Shown: positions 1 to 6,489 of the stretch, in pieces
Numbering within the stretch: the first letter of the stretch is position 1
How the letters are laid out: the number at the start of each line of letters is the position of its first letter
From: an uncultured Ruminococcus sp.
GTDB taxonomy: Bacteria; Bacillota; Clostridia; Oscillospirales; CAG-272
Length of the DNA stretch: 11,053 bases
Direction: 5' to 3'
Assembly (NCBI GenBank): GCA_902797125.1
Contig: CADBRS010000108.1
Span: 1-11,053 of the forward strand
The notes under the pieces: generated by a model
What the model saw: only the letters and a program-made list of their open reading frames with translations
The model's database searches: none
What the model was told of the DNA's origin: nothing
Translations under genes and position numbers: made by a program

Positions 1-231
1 AACCAAAAGATCATGAACATGGCCGGACCGCAATGCCGATTCATGCACTGTCTGCCCGCCTATCACGATCTGGAGACGGAAAACGGACTCGAGATCTACA
101 AAAAATACGGACTCGAATCTCTCGAAGTCACCAACGAAGTGTTCGAGAGCCCCGCATCCATCGTTTTCGACGAAGCGGAAAACCGCATGCATACCATCAA
201 AGCCGTCATGGCCGCAACACTGACTGACTGA
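1..231 (+). CDS. argF: Ornithine carbamoyltransferase, C-terminal 76 residues (5' end outside window)
   Basis: This enzyme transfers the carbamoyl group of carbamoyl phosphate to ornithine, giving citrulline in arginine biosynthesis, or runs in reverse in arginine catabolism. The frame is open from base 1, so the gene begins to the left of the window. The visible part is the conserved C-terminal region: the HCLPA motif, whose Cys contacts ornithine in known OTCases, followed by EVFESPASIVFDEAENRMHT, the family's closing signature helix, and then a TGA stop at 229-231. The spacing from HCLP to the C-terminus is normal for the family, so this end is intact. carA starts four bases after the stop, which suggests one transcript and links the supplier of carbamoyl phosphate with one of its consumers. 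The catabolic form (arcB) cannot be excluded from this fragment, but the carAB neighbours favour biosynthesis. Confidence 0.93.
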   Translation, partial: NQKIMNMAGPQCRFMHCLPAYHDLETENGLEIYKKYGLESLEVTNEVFESPASIVFDEAENRMHTIKAVMAATLTD

Positions 232-235
232 AACT

Positions 236-1297
236 ATGGAAAAAACCTATCTCGTTCTATCCTGCGGAAAAGTCTTTGAGGGCGTCTCTATCGGAGGCCC
301 CTCGGACAGCACGGGCGAACTGGTCTTCACGACCGGCATGGTCGGTTATCTGGAGACCCTGACCGACCCGAGCTACGCAGGTCAAATCATATTGCAGACA
401 TTCCCCCTGATCGGAAATTACGGCGTCATACCCGATGATTTCGAAGGGGCTTGTTTTGCTTCCGGCTATGTCGTCCGGGAACTGTGTCCTCATCCCTCCA
501 ATTTCAGGAGCGAATACGATCTGGACCGTTTTCTCAAGGAACGTCATATCCCCGGGATCTGCGGCGTGGACACGCGCGAGATCACCAAGATCATCCGTGA
601 GTCCGGCGTCATGAACGCAAGGATCTGCAAGGAAGTGCCCAAGGATCTGCAACAGATCCAAGACTACCGCGTCGAAGAGGTCGTTGCAAAAGTCAGTCGG
701 AAACATCCGGAGGTCTTCCCTGCCGCTCAAACTGAAACATATCACGTGGTCCTGATCGACTACGGAGCCAAAATGAATATCATCCGCAATCTGCAGAAAC
801 GGGGCTGCCGGGTCACGGTCGTGCCTCACGACACGAAGGCCGAGGACATCCTCGCCCTCCGTCCGGACGGGATCATGCTGTCCAACGGTCCAGGGGATCC
901 TGCGGAAAACATCTTTGAGATCGCTCAGATCCAAAAGCTGATCGGACGCGTTCCCATGTTCGGGATCTGTCTGGGCCATCAGCTGACGGCTCTGGCCATG
1001 GGCGGCCGGACCATGAAACTGAAATACGGTCACAGGGGCGGCAATCAGCCCGTCAAACGTGCGGACGGCTCAAGGACTTTCATGAGCAGTCAGAACCACG
1101 GGTATGCCGTCATCTCGGAATCCATGAAAGGGATCGGGCAGATCAGTTATCTCAATGCCAACGACCATAGTTGCGAAGGGATCGACTACCCCGACCTGAA
1201 CTGCTTCACGGTCCAGTTCCATCCCGAAGCCTCTTCCGGCCCTCATGATACCGAATTTCTGTTCGACCGTTTTCTCGCCATGATGGGAGGTGACTGA
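236..1297 (+). CDS. carA: Carbamoyl-phosphate synthase small (glutaminase) subunit
   Basis: This subunit hydrolyses glutamine and passes ammonia to CarB for carbamoyl-phosphate synthesis. At 353 residues it is of normal length. Residues 1-130 form the CarA-specific N-terminal domain, with TGMVGYLETLTDPSYAGQI and the GVDTR motif at 110-114. Residues 170-350 are a class I glutamine amidotransferase domain. The nucleophile is Cys245 in FGICLGHQ, and His329 and Glu331 in QFHPEASSGP complete the catalytic triad; all three are present. The ATG at 236 is the only sensible start, because the same frame has a stop at 221-223. No clear Shine-Dalgarno sequence precedes it, and the argF stop lies only four bases upstream, so translation is probably coupled to argF. 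The gene ends one base before the GTG start chosen for carB. Confidence 0.97.
   Translation: MEKTYLVLSCGKVFEGVSIGGPSDSTGELVFTTGMVGYLETLTDPSYAGQIILQTFPLIGNYGVIPDDFEGACFASGYVVRELCPHPSNFRSEYDLDRFLKERHIPGICGVDTREITKIIRESGVMNARICKEVPKDLQQIQDYRVEEVVAKVSRKHPEVFPAAQTETYHVVLIDYGAKMNIIRNLQKRGCRVTVVPHDTKAEDILALRPDGIMLSNGPGDPAENIFEIAQIQKLIGRVPMFGICLGHQLTALAMGGRTMKLKYGHRGGNQPVKRADGSRTFMSSQNHGYAVISESMKGIGQISYLNANDHSCEGIDYPDLNCFTVQFHPEASSGPHDTEFLFDRFLAMMGGD
1285..1293 (+). promoter_or_regulatory. Shine-Dalgarno sequence of the carB-dapF gene, inside the end of carA
   Basis: GGGAGGTGA is an almost perfect match to the anti-Shine-Dalgarno core. It sits in the last codons of carA, with five bases before the GTG at 1299. 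A GTG at 1290 in the same frame lies inside this motif and so cannot be served by it. The site therefore decides the start: 1299, giving a protein that begins MPLDQNIKKVLVIGSGP, a wording typical of CarB N-termini. Confidence 0.8.
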
Positions 1298-1298
1298 C

Positions 1299-4200
1299 GT
1301 GCCGCTGGATCAAAACATCAAAAAAGTGCTGGTCATCGGTTCGGGACCGATCGTCATCGGGCAGGCTGCCGAATTTGACTACGCAGGCGCTCAGGCCTGC
1401 CGGGTATTGCGCAAGGAAGGCATCTATACCGTCCTCGTCAATTCCAATCCCGCGACCATCATGACAGATAAGCATCTGGCAGACGCCATCTACCTGGAGC
1501 CTCTGACAGAAGAAACATTGAGACGCATCATCGCCAAAGAGCGTCCGGACGGGCTGCTGGCCGGTCTGGGCGGTCAGACGGGCCTGACGCTGGCCATGAA
1601 ACTGTGCAAAGACGGCACGCTGGAAGAATTCGGCGTCCGCTTGCTAGGCTCGGATATCTCGGCCATCGAAAAAGCGGAAGACCGCGAACTGTTTCGGGAA
1701 ACGCTTTCCGAAATGGGTCAGCCGGTCATTCCCTCCGCGACCGCAACCTGCCTGAAAGACGCTTTGATAATCGCGCGCGAGATCGGTTTTCCGGTCATCG
1801 TGAGACCCGCCTATACACTGGGCGGAACGGGCGGCGGGATCGCGCAGAACGAAGAAGAATTCTGCGAGATCGCCAGCCAGGGACTGGATATGTCCCCCAT
1901 CACCCAGATCTTGGTCGAACGGTGCATTTCAGGCTGGAAAGAGATCGAATTTGAAACCATGCGGGACGGTCTGGGCAACGTGATCGCCGTCTGTTCCATG
2001 GAAAATCTGGACCCCGTCGGGATCCATACAGGCGACTCTATCGTGGTCGCTCCCGCCCTCACGCTGGCGGACAAAGAATATCAGATGCTGCGTTCCGCCG
2101 CTTTGCAGATCATCGAAAAGATCGGGATCGTGGGCGGATGCAACTGTCAGTTCGCACTGAATCCGGACAGTTTCGAATATGCCGTCATCGAAGTCAACCC
2201 TCGTGTTTCCCGTTCCTCTGCCCTGGCCTCCAAGGCCACAGGCTATCCCATCGCCAAGATCAGCACGCTGATCGCGCTGGGGTATTCACTGGACGAGATC
2301 CGGAACGAGATCACGGGCAAAACGTGCGCGGCATTCGAGCCTGCGCTGGACTACGTCGTCGTCAAGTTCCCCAAATGGCCTTTCGATAAATTCGCGACGT
2401 CCAGCCGGAAATTGGGAACCCAGATGAAAGCCACCGGAGAGGTCATGGCGATCGCTCCCTCTTTCGAGATGGCTTTGATGAAAGCCATACGCGGAGCCGA
2501 GATCTCGCTGGACACGCTCAATGCAGAACCCGTGTCGAAAGACAGTCTGGAGGATCGGCTGAAAGCACAGGACGACCGTCGGATCTTTACCGTTTTCGAA
2601 GCTTTGAAATCCGGTTATACGCCCGAACGCATCCACGATCTGACTATGATCGACCTCTGGTTTTTGAACAAACTGGCCGGCATGGCCCGGTTTGAACTGA
2701 AAATTCAGGATCATCCGATGTCCCGGGAAGATTATCTGACCGGCAAAAAGTGGGGCTATACGGACGAAGCCCTCTCCCGCATCAGTGAAGACAAGCATCT
2801 GCCCGGAATGAAAATGTCCTACAAAATGGTCGACACCTGCGGCGCAGAATTCGCGGCTGAGACTCCCTATTTCTATTCCTGTTTCGACGACATGTGCGAG
2901 TCACGCACGTTCGAAAGAAGCGGCAAACCGGTCGTCGTCGTATTGGGTTCGGGTCCGATCCGGATCGGTCAGGGCATCGAATTCGACTACAGTTCCGTCC
3001 ATTGCGTCTGGACGCTGCGGGAAATGGGCTATGACGTCGTCATTGTCAATAACAACCCGGAGACCGTTTCAACGGATTACGACACGGCAGACAGACTCTA
3101 TTTCGAGCCCTTATGCCGGGAAGACGTTCAAAATATCATCGATGTGGAAAAGCCGATCGGCGTCGTGGTAGCCTTCGGAGGACAGACCGCCATCAAGCTG
3201 ACCCATTTTCTGGATCAGCAGGGCGTCCGCATTCTGGGCACTTCCGCAGACAGTATCGACATCGCCGAAGACCGCGAACGTTTCGATCAGCTCCTGGAGC
3301 AATTCCGGATCAGCAGACCCCGCGGTCATGCCGTCAAAACGCTGGATGAAGCGCTGGCAGCGGCCAACGATCTGGGCTATCCCGTATTGCTCAGGCCCAG
3401 CTACGTGATCGGCGGACAGAATATGTGCATATCACGGGATGACGCTTCGACGAAAAAATACATGAAGAGCATCCTCAAAGGCGGTATCGAAAATCCTGTC
3501 CTGGTGGACAAATACATGCCCGGGACCGAACTCGAAGTCGACGTGATCTCGGACGGCGAATCCGTACTGATTCCCGGCATCATGGAGCATATCGAGCGTG
3601 CCGGCGTTCACTCGGGCGACTCGATCGCAGTCTATCCTCCCTACAATCTGGACGACAAATCATTGTCCCGAATCTGCGAAGTTTCGCAGAAACTGGCGCT
3701 GGCATTGGGGACCAAAGGACTCGTCAACATCCAGTATCTCATCTATCAAGGTGAGCTCTACGTGATCGAAGTCAATCCCAGAGCATCCCGGACAGTCCCT
3801 TACATCAGCAAAGTCACGAACGTCCCGATGGTCCATATCGCTTCTCAGATCATGCTGGGGGCCAAGCTCAGCGACTTGGGATATGCGTCCGGTCTTCACC
3901 GCACGCCGCCCTACTATGCCGTCAAAGTCCCTGTGTTTTCTTTCGAAAAACTTAATGACGCAAACTCCATACTGGGTCCGGAGATGAAATCGACCGGAGA
4001 AGTTTTGGGTATCGGAAGAACACTGGCCGAGGCCATGTTCAAGGGCCTGACTGCCGCGGGCTTCGTCGTTCCCTCCCCTCATGACAACAGAAAGACAGGC
4101 GTGCTGCTCTCTGTCGAAACAGCGGACTATCAGGATATCCTGACGCTTGCCAGAAGGCTTTACCAGTTGGGACTCCATCTCTATGCCACCAGCGGAACGG

Positions 4201-5333
4201 CAGAAGCCGTTTCCCAGTTAGGTATCCCTGTCAAATCCGTGGAGAATGCCACGCAAAGCGATCAGATCCACCAGCTCATGGAAGCAGGCGAACTGTGCTA
4301 TATCATCTACACGGGCGCCGTCAAGGACGATACCATGGGAGATTATATTGCTTTACACAGAAGGGCCATGCAGCTGGGCATTCCCTGCCTGACCTCACTC
4401 GACACGGCCAATGCGCTGGCAGATATCATCGAGAGCCGTTTCAACGAAAAGAATACCGAACTCGTCAACATCAACGCGATGCGGACTGAACGGACCAAGA
4501 TCGCCTTTACCAAAATGCAGGATGGCGGAAACGATTATATTTTCATCGAAAACTTCGACGGAAAGATCCAAAATCCGGAATCCTTGTGCGTCAGTCTGTG
4601 CCGCCCGCACTACGGCATCGGCGGGGACGGGATCGTGCTCATGGAGCACTCAGTCTCGGCAGACGTGAAAATGCGGAGTTTCAACCGTGACGGCAGCGAA
4701 GGCAAAATGGCCGGAAACAACATCCGGTGCATTGCCAAATATCTGTTCGACAAAGGCATCGTAAAAAAAGAGGTCATGACCGTCGAGACGCCCAGCGGGA
4801 TCAAGACGCTCCGGCTGTTCGAGCGGGACGGACTCGTCAGTTCTGTCGAAGTCGATATGGGCACCGTTTCCCTGCTCTCCAAGGACATCCCGGTCAAAAC
4901 CCGGAAAGAAAAACTGATCAACAGTCCGCTGACCATAGGCGGCCAGGAATATCTGGTCACCTGCGTGTCTGTAGGCAACCCGCACTGCGTCGTATTTTGC
5001 GATTCGATCGACACGCTGGATCTGGAAAAGATCGGGCCAGAGTTCGAGTACTCCTCCTATTTCCCCGACCGTGTCAATGCCGAATTCGTTCGCGTCGTAA
5101 ACAGTCATACGCTACGTATGCGGGTCTGGGAACGCGGAAGCGGTGAAACACTGGCCTGCGGGACCGGCGCTTGCGCCGCGGCCGTGGCGGCCGTTGAAAA
5201 CGGTTATTGCGAACCCGGAAAAGACATCCGAGTGACACTTTCCGGCGGCGAGCTGACAGTGAATTATGACAAAAAAAGCGTCACCCTGACGGGCGGCGCA
5301 ACAGTCGTATATGAAGGTTCATTCGAGTTATGA
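1299..5333 (+). CDS. carB-dapF: Fusion of carbamoyl-phosphate synthase large subunit and diaminopimelate epimerase
   Basis: One uninterrupted frame of 1344 residues carries two complete enzymes. Residues 1 to about 1060 are CarB, which builds carbamoyl phosphate from bicarbonate, ammonia and two ATP. The first synthetase half has GSGPIVIGQAAEFDYAG near the start and the ATP-grasp motif VRPAYTLGGTGGG at about 168. The oligomerisation region runs to about 540 and ends AETPYFYSCFDD. The second half starts near 544 (VVVLGSGPIRIGQGIEFDYS), with LRPSYVIGG at about 698. The MGS-like allosteric domain covers about 934-1055. Residues 1061-1344 are DapF-like. The usual CarB ending (NTELVNIN) is followed directly by the DapF start with no stop. 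The ATG at 4479 has no ribosome-binding sequence before it, so separate translation of DapF is not indicated. A terminator follows at once. Start 1299 is chosen from the ribosome-binding site. A sequencing error at the junction is possible but unlikely, since both halves share one frame with no disturbed residues. Confidence 0.95.
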   Translation: MPLDQNIKKVLVIGSGPIVIGQAAEFDYAGAQACRVLRKEGIYTVLVNSNPATIMTDKHLADAIYLEPLTEETLRRIIAKERPDGLLAGLGGQTGLTLAMKLCKDGTLEEFGVRLLGSDISAIEKAEDRELFRETLSEMGQPVIPSATATCLKDALIIAREIGFPVIVRPAYTLGGTGGGIAQNEEEFCEIASQGLDMSPITQILVERCISGWKEIEFETMRDGLGNVIAVCSMENLDPVGIHTGDSIVVAPALTLADKEYQMLRSAALQIIEKIGIVGGCNCQFALNPDSFEYAVIEVNPRVSRSSALASKATGYPIAKISTLIALGYSLDEIRNEITGKTCAAFEPALDYVVVKFPKWPFDKFATSSRKLGTQMKATGEVMAIAPSFEMALMKAIRGAEISLDTLNAEPVSKDSLEDRLKAQDDRRIFTVFEALKSGYTPERIHDLTMIDLWFLNKLAGMARFELKIQDHPMSREDYLTGKKWGYTDEALSRISEDKHLPGMKMSYKMVDTCGAEFAAETPYFYSCFDDMCESRTFERSGKPVVVVLGSGPIRIGQGIEFDYSSVHCVWTLREMGYDVVIVNNNPETVSTDYDTADRLYFEPLCREDVQNIIDVEKPIGVVVAFGGQTAIKLTHFLDQQGVRILGTSADSIDIAEDRERFDQLLEQFRISRPRGHAVKTLDEALAAANDLGYPVLLRPSYVIGGQNMCISRDDASTKKYMKSILKGGIENPVLVDKYMPGTELEVDVISDGESVLIPGIMEHIERAGVHSGDSIAVYPPYNLDDKSLSRICEVSQKLALALGTKGLVNIQYLIYQGELYVIEVNPRASRTVPYISKVTNVPMVHIASQIMLGAKLSDLGYASGLHRTPPYYAVKVPVFSFEKLNDANSILGPEMKSTGEVLGIGRTLAEAMFKGLTAAGFVVPSPHDNRKTGVLLSVETADYQDILTLARRLYQLGLHLYATSGTAEAVSQLGIPVKSVENATQSDQIHQLMEAGELCYIIYTGAVKDDTMGDYIALHRRAMQLGIPCLTSLDTANALADIIESRFNEKNTELVNINAMRTERTKIAFTKMQDGGNDYIFIENFDGKIQNPESLCVSLCRPHYGIGGDGIVLMEHSVSADVKMRSFNRDGSEGKMAGNNIRCIAKYLFDKGIVKKEVMTVETPSGIKTLRLFERDGLVSSVEVDMGTVSLLSKDIPVKTRKEKLINSPLTIGGQEYLVTCVSVGNPHCVVFCDSIDTLDLEKIGPEFEYSSYFPDRVNAEFVRVVNSHTLRMRVWERGSGETLACGTGACAAAVAAVENGYCEPGKDIRVTLSGGELTVNYDKKSVTLTGGATVVYEGSFEL
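4479..5333 (+). other. dapF: Diaminopimelate epimerase domain of the fusion, with Ala in place of the first catalytic Cys
   Basis: DapF interconverts LL- and meso-diaminopimelate for lysine and peptidoglycan synthesis. The domain has about 284 residues, close to the usual 275-280 of free-standing DapF, so it is full length. Recognisable elements in order are FTKMQDGGNDYIF (substrate-binding Asn), GIGGDGIVLM, FNRDGSEGKMAGNNIRC, GNPHCVVFCD, FPDRVNAEFVRVV and ERGSGETLACGTGACAA. The second catalytic Cys is fusion residue 1287. The position of the first catalytic Cys (Cys73 of the Haemophilus enzyme, in QCGNG) is Ala1138 here, codon GCC at 4710-4712. The His, Asn, Glu and Arg residues that usually contact substrate look conserved. 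From memory, a KMAGN wording occurs in other clostridial DapF-like proteins, so this may be a lineage trait. Whether the domain epimerises DAP, uses another base, or acts on another amino acid cannot be read from the sequence. Confidence 0.85.
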
Positions 5334-5337
5334 ACAT

Positions 5338-5373
5338 CGGGCTGCATTCAAAAATGCAGCCCGCCTTTTTCTT
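5338..5373 (+). terminator. Rho-independent terminator of the argF-carA-carB-dapF cluster
   Basis: A perfect 11-bp stem (CGGGCTGCATT at 5338-5348 pairing with AATGCAGCCCG at 5353-5363) with a four-base CAAA loop is followed by CCTTTTTCTT. It starts five bases after the carB-dapF stop. On the opposite strand the stem has no T-tract after it, so it should act mainly on + strand transcripts. The convergent dipeptidase gene ends 16 bases beyond. Confidence 0.93.
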
Positions 5374-5388
5374 AATGGCAACAAAACG

Positions 5389-6402
5389 TCATGCCCCAAA
5401 ATTGTCTTTGAAAACACGGAGCACATTCTCGTGCGTCACTTTGTCGATATCGCTACCTGCAAGTCCTCTCCGGCTCAATTCATCGATCAGCTCACCCATT
5501 TGAGCGGCTGTTTTGATCGACAGTTTCTTATTGGAGATACCGTCATAATCCGAACCCAATCCGATATGATCGATCCCGATCAGATCACGGATATAGAAGA
5601 TGTGATCGGCCAGGTCCTCGACGCCCACCGTCCGGTCTTCATCCGTGACAAAAGGCGGATTGTAATTGATACCGACGACGCCTCCGTTCTCTTTCAGTGC
5701 CTTGAGCATGTCATCCGTCATATTCCGGACATGAGAACACAGTGCCCTCGCGCAAGAATGTGAGCAGACGATCGGTTTTTTGGAATATTTGACGACGTCA
5801 TAAAAACCGGCATCACCCAGATGCGAACAGTCGATGATCATGCCCAGCCGGTTCATCTCGCGGACAAATTCGATTCCTGTTTCGGTCAACCCGTGCTCGG
5901 TCTCGGGGATCCTGCTGTCCCGGGCTCTCTTCATTTCATCTTCAGGCATTCCCGGCGTATAATCCGAGTTGGGATAAGCCAGCTCGTTCCGATAGTTCCA
6001 TGTAAGGGTCAGCATGCGGACTCCGAGCCGGTACAAGTCTCTTAAAATCTCGATCCTGCCTAGACAAACACCGCCTTCCTCCACAGTGAGCAATGCGGAC
6101 AGGAGTCCAGCTTCCCTGTTTTTGAGGATTTCATTGACGGTCGTGACCGGCCGGATCAGATCCCGGTTGGCATCCATCTCCCGATAGAAACAATCGATCA
6201 TCTTGAGCACTTCTTCCAAAGGAGAATACTTTGGGTTCTCCTCGGACGGAAGATAATGGATGAACATGGCGAAACACTGGAGCAGATAATCTCCCTGTCT
6301 CAGCTTTTCAAGATCGACCATCAAATCGTTTTTCCGAAGCGCGATGGTACCGTCGGACATGATTTTGGAAATCGTGTCGCAATGCATATCGATCAAATTC
6401 AT
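5389..6402 (-). CDS. Membrane-dipeptidase-family (M19, renal-dipeptidase-like) zinc metallopeptidase
   Basis: M19 enzymes hydrolyse dipeptides, often accepting a D-residue at the C-terminal position, with a binuclear zinc centre in a TIM barrel. This 337-residue protein has the family signatures in order: MHCDT at 6-10 with ligands His7 and Asp9, TVEEGG at 106-111 with the bridging Glu, DCSHLGD at 191-197 (His194), VCSHSCARAL at 212-221 (His215), and HIGLGSDYDG at 279-288 with the catalytic-site Asp. Length and layout match bacterial M19 proteins. It begins straight at the barrel with no signal peptide or membrane segment, so despite the family name it should be cytoplasmic. The ATG is preceded by GAGAGG eight bases upstream. 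It lies 87 bases downstream of the beta-helix lipoprotein gene in the same direction, so it may be the last gene of that operon. Its substrate is unknown; recycling of dipeptides taken up or freed from peptidoglycan is an inference. Confidence 0.93.
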   Translation of the reverse strand: MNLIDMHCDTISKIMSDGTIALRKNDLMVDLEKLRQGDYLLQCFAMFIHYLPSEENPKYSPLEEVLKMIDCFYREMDANRDLIRPVTTVNEILKNREAGLLSALLTVEEGGVCLGRIEILRDLYRLGVRMLTLTWNYRNELAYPNSDYTPGMPEDEMKRARDSRIPETEHGLTETGIEFVREMNRLGMIIDCSHLGDAGFYDVVKYSKKPIVCSHSCARALCSHVRNMTDDMLKALKENGGVVGINYNPPFVTDEDRTVGVEDLADHIFYIRDLIGIDHIGLGSDYDGISNKKLSIKTAAQMGELIDELSRRGLAGSDIDKVTHENVLRVFKDNFGA

Positions 6403-6410
6403 TGAAAAAA

Positions 6411-6416
6411 CCTCTC
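6411..6416 (-). promoter_or_regulatory. Shine-Dalgarno sequence of the M19 dipeptidase gene
   Basis: On the - strand this reads GAGAGG, eight bases before the ATG whose first base is 6402. It supports that start, and no better in-frame start lies nearby. Confidence 0.65.
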
Positions 6417-6447
6417 AAGTTGATGCCCATCACGGGCACACCAAATT

Positions 6448-6481
6448 CGGCACCGGCGAAGCAACGCATCCGTCGGTGCCG
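6448..6481 (-). other. Intergenic inverted repeat between the lipoprotein and dipeptidase genes
   Basis: A perfect 8-bp stem (CGGCACCG at 6448-6455 with CGGTGCCG at 6474-6481) encloses an 18-base loop, nine bases after the lipoprotein stop. Read on the - strand it is followed only by AATTTGG, so it is a poor classical terminator. A second small hairpin (TGCCC/GGGCA, 6424-6438) lies between it and the dipeptidase ribosome-binding site. Possible roles are partial termination, protection of the upstream message's 3' end, or control of dipeptidase translation. I see no convincing promoter in this 87-base gap. Confidence 0.4.
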
Positions 6482-6489
6482 TTTGTTTG

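Noticed and set aside
257..1033. Open frame of 258 codons antisense to carA
   Set aside because: It lies fully opposite carA, whose catalytic residues are intact; its translation shows no recognisable motif and the frame follows from carA codon bias.
1290..1301. GTG at 1290 as the start of carB, which would overlap carA
   Set aside because: It lies inside the GGGAGGTGA ribosome-binding motif, while the GTG at 1299 has ideal spacing and gives a typical CarB N-terminus.
3403..3430. GGQNM in the second ATP-grasp half of CarB, unlike GGRAM of the E. coli enzyme
   Set aside because: From memory this wording is common in Firmicute CarB, so it is a lineage marker and not a defect.
5311..5763. 150-codon + strand frame running from the end of carB-dapF through the terminator into the dipeptidase gene
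   Set aside because: It would have to read through the terminator hairpin and lies opposite conserved M19 sequence; no motif is seen.
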